Shown: positions 52,844-61,495 of the stretch, piece after piece | Layout of the letters: every line of letters begins with the position of its first letter | Position numbering within the stretch: the stretch's first letter is position 1 | Assembly: GCA_003223025.1 (NCBI GenBank) | Contig: QHXR01000016.1 | Span: forward strand, 127,365 to 191,364 | DNA from: Acidobacteriota bacterium | GTDB lineage: Bacteria; Acidobacteriota; Blastocatellia; Pyrinomonadales; Pyrinomonadaceae | Reading direction: 5' to 3' | Length of the DNA stretch: 64,000 nt | Notes under the pieces: model-generated | What the model saw: only the letters and a program-made list of their open reading frames with translations | The model's database searches: none | What the model was told of the DNA's origin: nothing | Translations under genes and position numbers: made by a program

Positions 52844-55171
52844 TTACTTCGGCCGAAATTCAATCGTCTCTACCACCGCCTGATCGACCGCACCGGCAGT
52901 GAAAGGAAATACGGCCGGAGCTCCCGTTCTCCACAATTCAAATTGATCTTTATAGTGCGGCGATCTCGAATCTCCGCTCTGCCCCAATGGAATCACGTGA
53001 CGCGTCGCATCCCAGTTTCCCGGACTCGCGATGTGGCGCATGGAGACGTTGGATCCGACGTTCGGTGTCTGACCGCTGCCCGCGATCGGAACAACTGGAG
53101 TTGCGAATTGTGCTCCGATGAGCGGCGCGACCGCTAGTGGATGCGGGAAGCGCGAGATCATGACGCTTCCCCAAACTTGTTTGTTCGCATCCGGAAACCG
53201 TTTCGCGAGATCGGCGTTCGCTTCGGTGTCGCACGATTTCATGAACGCAGTGTAGTCGGCGAACTGTCTCGGAAGCCATCGAGCGGACTGTTCGCGCAAG
53301 GCCCGATCCAAAATTCTCTCGCGGATAATGAATGCCGGCGCGGGAGCGTTTGCTTCTGCCATCTTGTTTGCCAGACACGCTCGGATCTCATTCGTTACAA
53401 GCGCTGCCTTCGAATCGGGCGTCATCCGGCCGTCCCACACTTTTAGCAATCCGATCGTTTCGGATGACGCTGCACCCTTCGCGACGATCGCCTTCGCCAG
53501 ATTCGATAAAGGAATGTTGAAGGCGTCGAGCTGAACCGCCGCGACGTCGTCCATCGTAACTTTTGTATTCGACTTCAACCGATCGTAGATTCGTCGCGCA
53601 CGCCACGGCGCCGCCGCGTCGCGCGAGATCTGGGTGTACTTGTATGACGTGCCGACGATCCGCTGATTCGCCGTGACGATAAATCCATCGGCGGGATTGT
53701 AGAGATTCGGAAGCTCATCGAATGGAATGCTCCCGGTCCACTCGCCATCATTCGTTGAACCGTCGTACGGCATTGCTCCGTCGCCCGTCTTCCGGATCGG
53801 GATGCGGCCTGCAGCGTACCAGCCGATGTTTCCTTTCACATCTGCAAAGACGAAATTCTGCGTCGCGCCTCCGTACGTCCTGAGCGCGTTCTTGAACCCC
53901 GTCCAGTCCTTCGCGCGATTTAAAAAGTAGAACGCTTCGAACTCGCTGTTCTTAGGATCGAGAGCCGTCCATTTCAGCGCGTACTTCTTTCCGTCCTGCT
54001 CGATAAATACCGGACCGTTTCTCGTTTCCACGACGTCGAGCGTCACCGTTTCGGTCGCAGGACTCAGAGGATTCGAACGGACCTTTATCTCTTCCTTTCG
54101 AGTGACTGGGGTTGCGAGCCCCGTCGGCGTTTTGTATCGACCATCGGATTCGAAACTCTCGACATAGAGATCCTGAACATCGGGTCCGACATTCGTCGCT
54201 CCCCATGCGATGTTCTCGTTGTGACCGAGCACGATACCCGGAACTCCGGGAAAGGTCACACCCGAAGCGCGTAGCGTCGGCGTCGACAGATGCGTGAGAT
54301 ACCAAATTCCGGGAGCACTCGCGAGAAGGTGCGGATCGTTAGCGAGAAGCGCTTTTCCATCCGCGGTACGTTTTCCGGATATGACCCAATTGTTGCTCGC
54401 GGCAAGATCTTCGGCGTATAAACCGATCCTCGAAAGCGACGACATGCGGAGGTCGTCGAGTTTGTCGGCATCCGGAAGATTCATCACTCCAAAAGATTCC
54501 GTCTTCGGCGCTTCGCCTTCGGGCTTCTGCCTTACGCCGTTCACGTCTTTCCCGAACAACACGACGTCATACGGCGTCACTTGATTTGTAAGATCCGCAA
54601 ACTTCTCCTTATCGATTCCCTGCAGCGACGCACGCAGGAGATCATTCCGCCATGTCGAACTTAGAGCGTCGGCGAGAATCTTTCCGACGACGATCGAATC
54701 TGCCGGCTTCCATTCGCGCGGCTTGTACTGAAGGATCCTGAATTCGATCGGAAGAGACTTGTCATCGAGCGTCCCGATATAAGAATTAACGCCGCGAGCA
54801 TACGCTTCGAGCGCGGCACGAAGCTCGGGCGAAAGATATTGAATGCTGTCGTCGGAGATCTTCGCAAATCCGAAGCGCCGCCAGCGCTTATCCTCTTCCA
54901 ACGTCGTCTTACCGAATATCTCCGCCGTCTCGCCGCGTGCGACTCGTCGCAGAAGATCCATCTGCCACAGACGATCGCTCGCTGTCTGATAACCCTGCAT
55001 GAAGTACAAGTCAGTTTCGTTTTTCGCCTCGATGTACGGGATACCGCGCGAATCGTGTCGAACCGTTACAGTCGAACTTAGTCCGGACTGCGTGACGATC
55101 TTCGAATCCTGTGCGAGTGCAGAAAAAAAGAAGATAGCTATCGTGCTGAATACAAAGAAGAACTTTTTCAT
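52844..55171 (-). CDS. Penicillin acylase family protein (S45 Ntn-hydrolase)
   Basis: 775 residues from the ATG at 55171, which starts a signal peptide (MKKFFFVFSTIAIFFFSALA); the longer frame upstream is not conserved-looking. N-terminal alpha-chain region: RHDSRGIPYIEAKNETDLYF and QASDRLWQMDLLRR-like sequence. The self-processing site is AASNNWVISG: Ser259 would become the beta-chain N-terminal nucleophile. ANDPHLL and the later PFDELPNLYNP are also family-like. Members cleave amides of penicillins or acyl-homoserine lactones; the substrate is not predictable here. Divergent from the small secreted protein gene at 55273. Confidence 0.92.
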   Translation of the reverse strand: MKKFFFVFSTIAIFFFSALAQDSKIVTQSGLSSTVTVRHDSRGIPYIEAKNETDLYFMQGYQTASDRLWQMDLLRRVARGETAEIFGKTTLEEDKRWRRFGFAKISDDSIQYLSPELRAALEAYARGVNSYIGTLDDKSLPIEFRILQYKPREWKPADSIVVGKILADALSSTWRNDLLRASLQGIDKEKFADLTNQVTPYDVVLFGKDVNGVRQKPEGEAPKTESFGVMNLPDADKLDDLRMSSLSRIGLYAEDLAASNNWVISGKRTADGKALLANDPHLLASAPGIWYLTHLSTPTLRASGVTFPGVPGIVLGHNENIAWGATNVGPDVQDLYVESFESDGRYKTPTGLATPVTRKEEIKVRSNPLSPATETVTLDVVETRNGPVFIEQDGKKYALKWTALDPKNSEFEAFYFLNRAKDWTGFKNALRTYGGATQNFVFADVKGNIGWYAAGRIPIRKTGDGAMPYDGSTNDGEWTGSIPFDELPNLYNPADGFIVTANQRIVGTSYKYTQISRDAAAPWRARRIYDRLKSNTKVTMDDVAAVQLDAFNIPLSNLAKAIVAKGAASSETIGLLKVWDGRMTPDSKAALVTNEIRACLANKMAEANAPAPAFIIRERILDRALREQSARWLPRQFADYTAFMKSCDTEANADLAKRFPDANKQVWGSVMISRFPHPLAVAPLIGAQFATPVVPIAGSGQTPNVGSNVSMRHIASPGNWDATRHVIPLGQSGDSRSPHYKDQFELWRTGAPAVFPFTAGAVDQAVVETIEFRPK

Positions 55172-55272
55172 AAGTAATGACACTTGTGCTTTTTGGAACG
55201 GTGCTTGCTCAAGTAGAAGTGTACGCAGTTTATACGAACGCGGACAAAATTTCGATGAAAGGAGAGAACGCA

Positions 55273-55470
55273 ATGACTAAGAAGATACTAGCTTTTGCAA
55301 TGTTGCTTACGATGACGTTCGTCGCTCTCCCCCAAAGTGCGACGGCCCAATTATGGGAAGGACCTACGGATCCTCGTCCAACAAAAATCGAAAAACCTCA
55401 ACCCACAGAGACTACAACCGACCTATTCGCCTCGATGTTGTCGGTGATCGATACGATGATGAGTTATTAA
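55273..55470 (+). CDS. 65-residue secreted protein, cassette copy 1
   Basis: ATG at 55273 after a strong AAAGGAGAG site. Signal peptide MTKKILAFAMLLTMTFVALP...ATA; mature part about 40 residues, acidic/Pro-Thr-rich (PTDPRPTKIEKPQPTETTT). The roughly 65 bases before the ATG, the ribosome-binding site and the signal peptide are nearly the same as those of the next gene, but the mature parts are unrelated. The function is unknown. A hairpin terminator follows. Confidence 0.72.
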   Translation: MTKKILAFAMLLTMTFVALPQSATAQLWEGPTDPRPTKIEKPQPTETTTDLFASMLSVIDTMMSY

Positions 55471-55515
55471 AAACATGACGCTCGAACGGACCATGTTCGA
55501 TAAGTCTAAATTCTC

Positions 55516-55550
55516 GAAAGGCGCACGCGATATCTGCGGCGCCTTTCATG
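55516..55550 (+). terminator. Terminator of cassette copy 1
   Basis: GAAAGGCGC / GCGCCTTTC stem with a 14-base loop, followed by ATGTTT. The TCTCGAA(A/G)GGCGC...GGCGCCTTTC hairpin recurs after copy 2. Confidence 0.7.
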
Positions 55551-55652
55551 TTTAGCGCTCTAACAGACTCTATGGAACGATGCTTGCTCACTTACAAGGT
55601 GTACGCAGATTATACGAATGCGGACAAGTTATCGAAAAAAGGAGAGAACGCA

Positions 55653-55955
55653 ATGACTAAGAAAATACTAATCCTCGCAATGTTGATCGCTACGACATTT
55701 GTCGCTCTCCCGGCAGATGCTTCGGCGCAGCGACGCTACAGATCGTACGACCGCAGTTCTCAGATGAGCCAGTACTGGCAGGGTGATCACGCCCGCCGGC
55801 GTCGGTGGCAGAATCGTAACCGCTCATATTACGGTTACAGAAACTACGGACAGTACCGACGAACTCAAGTCGGAAATCGTAGGTCACGATGGGTGACGCG
55901 ATACACTTGGAATGGTGGCATGAGAACGACGAGACGATATCGCGTCTATTACTAA
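55653..55955 (+). CDS. 100-residue basic secreted protein, cassette copy 2
   Basis: ATG at 55653 after AAAAGGAGAG. The signal peptide MTKKILILAMLIATTFVALP..ASA is nearly that of the preceding gene. The mature protein is extremely rich in Arg and Tyr (YRSYDRSSQ, RRRRWQNRNRSYYGYRNYGQ), strongly basic, with no Cys. It could bind nucleic acid, lipid or wall polymers; nothing firmer can be said. It sits in a duplicated unit with matching leader and terminator. Confidence 0.75.
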   Translation: MTKKILILAMLIATTFVALPADASAQRRYRSYDRSSQMSQYWQGDHARRRRWQNRNRSYYGYRNYGQYRRTQVGNRRSRWVTRYTWNGGMRTTRRYRVYY

Positions 55956-55973
55956 GATGAGCGATGAATTCTC

Positions 55974-56010
55974 GAAGGGCGCTGGCGGGCAACCGCGGCG
56001 CCTTTCTTAT
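55974..56010 (+). terminator. Terminator of cassette copy 2
   Basis: GAAGGGCGC / GCGCCTTTC stem (one G-T pair) then TTAT; homologous to the hairpin at 55516. Confidence 0.7.
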
Positions 56011-56076
56011 TGCCGAGCCGGTGAACGATGGAGTAATCTTTTCAAATTCGAAATAACTTCTTAGGAGGAGACAGGA

Positions 56077-56529
56077 ATGGTACGAGGACTGATCGCAATT
56101 GCGTTCTCAACTGTAACGCTGATAGCAACCGGATGTTCGGACGCGCAGAATTCGAACATCGCGACGAATAATGGAAACAAAGCGCGCGCAAATGCGACGA
56201 TCCCGTCGCCGCTGCCATCGGCTACGATCGATGAGCTTGCGTCGGGCCGCGAGATCTACTCGACAAGCTGCGTGAACTGTCACAAGGAATCCGGCACCGG
56301 CGGCAAAGTTACGATCGAAGGAAAGGAGATCAAGGCCGAGGATCTGACGTCGGCGAAAGTAAAAGCATTTCCGGATGAAAAGATACTTCGCGTCATTATG
56401 AACGGCGCCGAAGACGAAGGTATGCCCGCGTTCAAAGGGAGAATCTCCGAAGCCCAGATGCGGGACGTCCTGAAATTCATCCGCGTCGAGCTTCAGAAGA
56501 TGCCGGCGAATGGAACTCCGAACGGCTAA
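56077..56529 (+). CDS. Lipoprotein c-type cytochrome
   Basis: 150 residues, with TTAGGAGGAGA upstream. The lipobox IATGC gives a lipid-anchored Cys. An Asn/Ala-rich linker is followed by a class I cytochrome c domain with heme motif CVNCH (TSCVNCHKESGTGGK) and a distal Met candidate in DEGMPAF. It is probably an electron carrier anchored in the membrane, feeding a terminal oxidase; its maturation would use the ResB/CcsA system encoded at 45-48 kb. Downstream hairpin terminator. Confidence 0.92.
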   Translation: MVRGLIAIAFSTVTLIATGCSDAQNSNIATNNGNKARANATIPSPLPSATIDELASGREIYSTSCVNCHKESGTGGKVTIEGKEIKAEDLTSAKVKAFPDEKILRVIMNGAEDEGMPAFKGRISEAQMRDVLKFIRVELQKMPANGTPNG

Positions 56530-56546
56530 CGCGATCTTAAAATAAA

Positions 56547-56582
56547 CCTACCCTGCAGAGATGTGACGTGTGCAGGGTAGGT
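56547..56582 (+). terminator. Hairpin after the cytochrome gene
   Basis: ACCTACCCTGCA / TGCAGGGTAGGT stem, 12 bp, about 18 bases after the stop. The T-run is short. The remaining 260 bases to the next gene contain nothing I recognise and must hold its promoter. Confidence 0.7.
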
Positions 56583-56842
56583 TCGACAAACACCTTTGAT
56601 TTCATCGTCCTTACGTTTCCTCGTTGCAACCGGATTGATGTCGTCTTTCCGATGCCCCGAAGTATATCCGACTTACCCGCAAACTCCAGCAACAGACCTT
56701 TCCCTGAAATAATCTCCAACCTAGTAAGAATGACAGGTGACAGTCCATTCAACGCCCGTTACCATCCAGTGTTCGAAGTCTCGATCTGCTCACGGTTTAG
56801 TGGTAAGCGATCGTGCCCGAAACCCCAATCAGAATAAAACTT

Positions 56843-57820
56843 ATGATGCTATTTAACTTAAACCGAGCGGCCACGTGCGTCGCCATTGTACTTTTCCTTC
56901 TGCTCGCAATTCCGAGCGTAAGCCGATCGCAAGAGCCGGCGGCTCAGTCAGAAACGATCGTCGCAAAGGCCGCCGACGAATCGACAACGCAGACGTTGGA
57001 TCCTGAAACCAAGGAATCCAAAAGCGCGGTCGTCAATACTACGGGGCAGCAAATCGACTCGCCGGCTGAACCGAAGACGTCTACCCCGACAGTGTCGGTC
57101 CAGACGCCGGCAAAGAAACAAGCGACTGACGACGATTCCGGATGGCACTTCGGACTTACCCCGTATCTTTTCCTGCCGTCGCTCAGCGGTAAAGTCGGAG
57201 CGCGGGGACATACGATCGAACTCGGGAGCTCGAACTTCAGTGGAACCGGCAACCGCGACAATTTTGTCATCGGATTCATGGCCGCAGTCGAGGCGCGCAA
57301 GGGCAGGTTCGTCATAGTAAATGACATGATCTGGTCCAACATAACTTCCGAAAAAGATACTGTCGGTCCATTATACGGCTCAGCTAAAGTCGGGACGAAA
57401 CTTTTTGTCATCGATCCGGAAGTCGGGTACCGGTTTGTGAATTCGGAAAAAGGTTCGGTCGATGTTTTGGCAGGAGTCCGGGTCTGGAGCGTCGAAGCTA
57501 ACTTAGACACGACCACCGGAGCTTTGCCCGGCTTTAGCGTCTCACAGCGAAAGACGTGGGCCGCACCGGTCATTGGAATTCGTGGTACTACCAATATCAC
57601 GCCGAGGTTTTTTCTCTCGGGCAAGTTCGATATCGGCGGAGCCGGCATCGGCGCCGATCTGACCACGCAGCTTATCGGAATCGCGGGATTCAAATTCACC
57701 AAGCATGTTGCCATGCTCGGCGGATACCGTTGGCTTCAGGTCGACTACGACGACAAACACGGATTCCTTTTCGACACGCAGATGAGCGGAATCGTTGCGG
57801 GACTGAAGTTTTCTTGGTAA
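56843..57820 (+). CDS. Outer-membrane beta-barrel protein
   Basis: 325 residues from the ATG at 56843 (56846 or a GTG at 56813 are alternatives). Signal peptide RAATCVAIVLFLLLAIPSVSRS. A Thr/Ser/Pro linker (to about 95) and a barrel of alternating strands (WHFGLTPYLFLPSLSGKV, FVIGFMAAVEARKGRFVIV, KLFVIDPEVGYRFV, GIVAGLKFSW) with a terminal Trp that fits the C-terminal signal for BAM insertion. Ligand unknown. Single gene, with a terminator downstream. Confidence 0.82.
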   Translation: MMLFNLNRAATCVAIVLFLLLAIPSVSRSQEPAAQSETIVAKAADESTTQTLDPETKESKSAVVNTTGQQIDSPAEPKTSTPTVSVQTPAKKQATDDDSGWHFGLTPYLFLPSLSGKVGARGHTIELGSSNFSGTGNRDNFVIGFMAAVEARKGRFVIVNDMIWSNITSEKDTVGPLYGSAKVGTKLFVIDPEVGYRFVNSEKGSVDVLAGVRVWSVEANLDTTTGALPGFSVSQRKTWAAPVIGIRGTTNITPRFFLSGKFDIGGAGIGADLTTQLIGIAGFKFTKHVAMLGGYRWLQVDYDDKHGFLFDTQMSGIVAGLKFSW

Positions 57821-57844
57821 GCAGGTCGAAACAACTAGGATGAG

Positions 57845-57876
57845 AAAGAGGCTGCTCGCAAGGCAGTCTCTTTTTT
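57845..57876 (+). terminator. Rho-independent terminator of the barrel gene
   Basis: AAGAGGCTGC / GCAGTCTCTT stem with a 7-base loop, ending in six Ts. Confidence 0.85.
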
Positions 57877-57939
57877 GTGGCGCCGTTTTTAGCCCGGTTT
57901 GCAAAACGAATTTCGAGAAACTAGAATCTCACCTAGCGT

Positions 57940-58016
57940 GCACCCGTAGCTCAGCTGGATAGAGTATCTGACTTCGAATCAGAGGGTCGCAAGTTCGAAT
58001 CTTGCCGGGTGTACCA
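57940..58016 (+). tRNA. tRNA-Arg (anticodon TCG)
   Basis: Cloverleaf: acceptor GCACCCG/CGGGTGT (one G-T pair), D-arm GCTC..GAGT, anticodon stem TCTGA/TCAGA with loop CTTCGAA, T-arm GCAAG TTCGAAT CTTGC, discriminator A and encoded CCA. Anticodon TCG reads CGA and other CGN codons. Confidence 0.95.
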
Positions 58017-58052
58017 TTTCTTTGCCTCCATTTCCGCTCGCAGAATATTTGA

Positions 58053-58391
58053 ATGCGGCGCAAGCTGATCACCTCCGGCCTCATTGTCTATATCGCGGTT
58101 CTGCTGACTCAGCCGTGCCAGGATTTTCATTCGGCTTACTCCGGCGAAGCCGATCGAATAACGGCCGTTGCAATCTCCGTCCAAACCCATTCGGATGATG
58201 AGACAGGATCCGAAACGTGTTCTCCGTTTTGCGTCTGCGGCTGTTGCGGCATGTCCGTCGTAAATACCGCATGCACGACGACCGCGATAACTATCATATC
58301 GACGCGTGCCCGACAAACTGCGCCGTCGACGTATCGAACTCCGCCCGCGAATTCCTACATTGACTCCATCTGGCAGCCTCCAAAAGTTTAA
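58053..58391 (+). CDS. Small secreted Cys/His-rich protein upstream of a TonB receptor
   Basis: 112 residues. Signal-like N-terminus (LITSGLIVYIAVLLTQPCQDF). His and acidic residues (THSDDETGSE) precede a Cys cluster, CSPFCVCGCCG. Similar small proteins with a C..FC.C.CC cluster are found next to metal-related TonB receptors and efflux genes in Bacteroidota (DUF6660-like); I make that comparison from memory. It ends 78 bp before the receptor gene, same strand. A role in metal binding or sensing is inferred. Confidence 0.7.
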   Translation: MRRKLITSGLIVYIAVLLTQPCQDFHSAYSGEADRITAVAISVQTHSDDETGSETCSPFCVCGCCGMSVVNTACTTTAITIISTRARQTAPSTYRTPPANSYIDSIWQPPKV

Positions 58392-58469
58392 GTACCCGGC
58401 AGAAGTGCGCCCTTTTCACTCGCTCAGCTAGCGAGACGCATCGTAGGTTTACTTAAACAAGAGGATTTC

Positions 58470-60644
58470 ATGTACAAGGTATTTATTTTTTTCGCCGTCG
58501 TTCTGACGGCAAGTCAGGCGTTTGCACAAGACGGAGCTTCGATCCGACTTGTTGTGAAAAACAACGAGACGAACGCGGCGATCGCCGATGCGAGAGTCGT
58601 CGTAAAAGAAACGGACATCGAGACAACCACCGATTCTCGTGGCATTGCAGAACTGAACAACATTCCAGCCGGCGCACAGACGATCACGATCTTTTCACCG
58701 GGATACGAAACAGCCGAGATTAAACTCATCTTCCCTTTGTCGGATTCCGCGGAACGCACGGTTCTGATGACAGTGAATAATGAAGTCGGGTCAGTGACGA
58801 TCGAGTCCACCCGAACCGGTCGCGAGATCGAAGACGAACCTACGCGTGTCGAAGCGATCGACGAAGAGGAGATCGACGAAAAGATCAACATGCGTCCTGC
58901 AAATGTCTCGATGGTTTTGCACGAGAGCACCGGGATCCAGGTTCAGCAAACTTCCGCGACAACGAATACGCAGACGATTCGTATTCAGGGTCTCGACGGC
59001 CGGTATACACAAATTCTCCGTGACGGGTTCCCCGCGTTCGGAGGTTTCTCAGGATCATTAAGCGTGCTCGAGATACCGCCACTCGATCTGAAGCAAGTCG
59101 AGATAATCAAAGGACCGTCCGCGACATTGTTTGGTGGAGATGCGATCGCGGGCGTCGTCAACTTTATTACGAAGGATCCGGAAGTTACACCGGTTACGAC
59201 TTTGATCTTGAATCAGACATCCGCGGTAGGAACCGACGCTTCGATCTTTAATTCGCAGAGATTTAATTCGTTCGGCTATACGATCCTCGGCTCGGCGAAC
59301 TATCAAAAAGCATACGACGTCGACGACGACGATTTCACAGAGCTGCCAAACATCCATTCGTTCGCTATCAGCCCGAAGCTCCTCTTTTTCATCGACGACA
59401 AAACTAATCTCGTTATCGGAAACTCGACCTCGTATCAGAATCGAAAGGGCGGCGATGTTTTTGTATTGAGGGGAGACGCGGACAATTTCCATCAATATTT
59501 CGAACGTAACAAATCGTTTCGAAATATCACGACAATAAATTTCAACCGCTCGTTCGCGGATGGCGGACGCTTTATAGCGAAGCAGAGTCTTGCGTTCTTC
59601 GAGCGCGAACTCACGACGCCCGACTATTTGTTCAAAGGCAGCCAGTTCAATTCGTACACCGACGCGTCGTACTCTCGGACGTTTGGAAAACACAACTGGG
59701 TTTTTGGCGGAAGTGCGGTTTATGACCAGTTCCGTGAAGACTCAGTTACTTCGCCACTCTTGCGACGCGATGAGACGAGAACGGCGGTCGGGGCGTTTGT
59801 TCAGGACACGATCGATATCACCTCAAAGCTTGTTATCGATGCGGGCATACGATTCGATTTTACGCGCAACTACGGCTCGTTCGTTCTGCCCCGCATTTCG
59901 GTTTTGTATAGGATCAGCGACAAGCTGACAAGCCGTGTCGGGTTCGGGCTCGGTTATAAAACTCCGACGATGTTCACCGAAGACGCAGAGGAGTTGCTGT
60001 ACAAAGATGTTCTACCGGTCGGAACGAACTTGAATGCCGAGCGGAGCAGAGGCGGGACGTTCGACATCAACTACACGGATTCGTTCGTCGAGAAATTCTC
60101 GCTGTCTGTAAATCAGATGTTCTTTTACTCCGAGATCCTCGATCCGCTGGTACTGAACGCGAACGGTAAGGGCTTCTATAGTTTTACGAATGTTGACTCG
60201 TCGGTCATAAGTAGGGGTTTCGAAACGAACGCACGCGTCGGCTACGGGATCGCCAAACTTTTTGTGGGATACACGTACACGAACGCGAAAGCCGGCTATC
60301 TCCTCGGCGATCAAACCGTAACGCTTCTGCCGAAGCATCGCATGAATTCATCACTCGTTTTTGAAAAACACGAGAGCTTCAAGACCGGCGTGGAATTTTA
60401 TTTCGGGAGCGAACAGACGCTCGATGACCGAACGCACACGAGGTCGCTCGGCGAAGTCGGTCTATTCGTTGAGAAAACATTCGGTAAGTTCACTGTGTTC
60501 ATAAACGCCGAGAACCTGACCGACGTTCGGCAAGGACGTTACGGCCCGGTCGTCTTCCCGCCGCATCAGAATCCAACGTTCGCGGAGCTTTACACGCATA
60601 CCGAAGGACGGGTATTTAATGGCGGAGTAAAGATAAGATTTTGA
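58470..60644 (+). CDS. TonB-dependent outer-membrane receptor
   Basis: 724 residues. Signal peptide (VFIFFAVVLTASQAFA), a carboxypeptidase-regulatory-like domain (about 25-105, ADARVVVKETD, AGAQTITIFSPGYE), a plug domain (about 120-240: RIQGLDGRYTQILRDGFPAF, LKQVEIIKGPSATLFGGDAI) and a 22-strand-type barrel ending VFNGGVKIRF with terminal Phe. It imports a metal chelate, siderophore, vitamin or oligosaccharide using TonB energy. The preceding Cys-rich gene suggests a metal or chelate, not proven. No TonB/ExbBD genes are in the window. Confidence 0.93.
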   Translation: MYKVFIFFAVVLTASQAFAQDGASIRLVVKNNETNAAIADARVVVKETDIETTTDSRGIAELNNIPAGAQTITIFSPGYETAEIKLIFPLSDSAERTVLMTVNNEVGSVTIESTRTGREIEDEPTRVEAIDEEEIDEKINMRPANVSMVLHESTGIQVQQTSATTNTQTIRIQGLDGRYTQILRDGFPAFGGFSGSLSVLEIPPLDLKQVEIIKGPSATLFGGDAIAGVVNFITKDPEVTPVTTLILNQTSAVGTDASIFNSQRFNSFGYTILGSANYQKAYDVDDDDFTELPNIHSFAISPKLLFFIDDKTNLVIGNSTSYQNRKGGDVFVLRGDADNFHQYFERNKSFRNITTINFNRSFADGGRFIAKQSLAFFERELTTPDYLFKGSQFNSYTDASYSRTFGKHNWVFGGSAVYDQFREDSVTSPLLRRDETRTAVGAFVQDTIDITSKLVIDAGIRFDFTRNYGSFVLPRISVLYRISDKLTSRVGFGLGYKTPTMFTEDAEELLYKDVLPVGTNLNAERSRGGTFDINYTDSFVEKFSLSVNQMFFYSEILDPLVLNANGKGFYSFTNVDSSVISRGFETNARVGYGIAKLFVGYTYTNAKAGYLLGDQTVTLLPKHRMNSSLVFEKHESFKTGVEFYFGSEQTLDDRTHTRSLGEVGLFVEKTFGKFTVFINAENLTDVRQGRYGPVVFPPHQNPTFAELYTHTEGRVFNGGVKIRF

Positions 60645-60676
60645 TCTTTACTAGCACAACACATTTAGTTTCTATG

Positions 60677-60756
60677 AATTGCCTTTGACATCGCTTGCGG
60701 ACATTTCGATGTCTATCGCAGGCGTAGCAATTAAGCCTTTGGCGTGAACGCCTTTT
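60677..60756. repeat. Imperfect hairpin region after the TonB receptor gene
   Basis: AATTGC...GCAATT (60677-60732) encloses ACATCG/CGATGT pairing, and is followed by GGCGTGAACGCCTTTT, a small possible terminator. The 229-bp gap otherwise contains no gene. Confidence 0.5.
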
Positions 60757-60873
60757 CAGATATACTTTTTCGACAGAAGATCGCTTCACCAGTCACTCAA
60801 CACAATTTAATTTTTTGCGGCTAAGATTTGCCCGCTGTATTGCAAATCGCTCTTTTCCCCTAAAGGAGATGCC

Positions 60874-61491
60874 ATGCTAAAGATCGCAACGTTTTTCGCA
60901 CTGTCCGCGCTATTTGTCTGTGCACCTGTCAGATCAAATGCCCAGACCCGAACGCCGGATTCGACCGCGTCGCTGCGCCCGAACCAGAACTTAAAAGTAA
61001 CAACCGAGCTCCAGCGTCAGCAGAAGGTTCTTCAAGACATCGCGGCCCGTTACGAAGAAGCGTCGACATACGATCTTACGCCGCTCCTAAAGTACACATA
61101 CGTCTGGAGCGCGTTGCGTGAGAATCGATCAAGCATCGCTCTGCAGAATCCACATCTCACCGCGTCGCAGTCGCGGCTGTTCAAGAAAACCTACGACCTT
61201 CTCGAACAAGACACGCTTCTTTCTTTTCTCGATCATCAGATGAGTCTGCTGAACGACTCGCTCGAACTCGACGAGGCGCAGCAGGAAGAGGTTCAGAAGA
61301 TCCTGACGATGGATATCAGCAACAAGCGAGTACTGCTGTCGACGACGAATATCAGCTCGAAAGACTTTCGACTCCGGCTCGACAAAGTTTCGGACACGAC
61401 AGAAAAGCATATCCTCGGGATCCTCTATCCCGAACAACGCCGCGTTTTCGATCGTCAGTTAATGTTCAATCGCGATCGTCTAGTCGGATAG
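60874..61491 (+). CDS. Secreted helical protein, possibly Spy/LTXXQ-like
   Basis: 205 residues after an AAAGGAG site. Signal peptide FFALSALFVCAPVRSNA. The mature part is almost entirely helical and charged. The C-terminal 80 residues (LELDEAQQEEVQKILTMD, then KHILGILYPEQRRVFDRQL) resemble the helical repeats of periplasmic Spy/CpxP-type proteins, whose LTxxQ motif is replaced by LDEAQQ and LYPEQ here. A chaperone or envelope-stress role is possible but weakly supported. Convergent with the M15-like gene (4-bp gap). Confidence 0.65.
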   Translation: MLKIATFFALSALFVCAPVRSNAQTRTPDSTASLRPNQNLKVTTELQRQQKVLQDIAARYEEASTYDLTPLLKYTYVWSALRENRSSIALQNPHLTASQSRLFKKTYDLLEQDTLLSFLDHQMSLLNDSLELDEAQQEEVQKILTMDISNKRVLLSTTNISSKDFRLRLDKVSDTTEKHILGILYPEQRRVFDRQLMFNRDRLVG

Positions 61492-61495
61492 CCTT

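Noticed and set aside
56537-56837. Short frames on both strands between the cytochrome and barrel genes
   Set aside because: No recognisable composition, start signals or domain; the region starts with a terminator and should contain the barrel gene's promoter.
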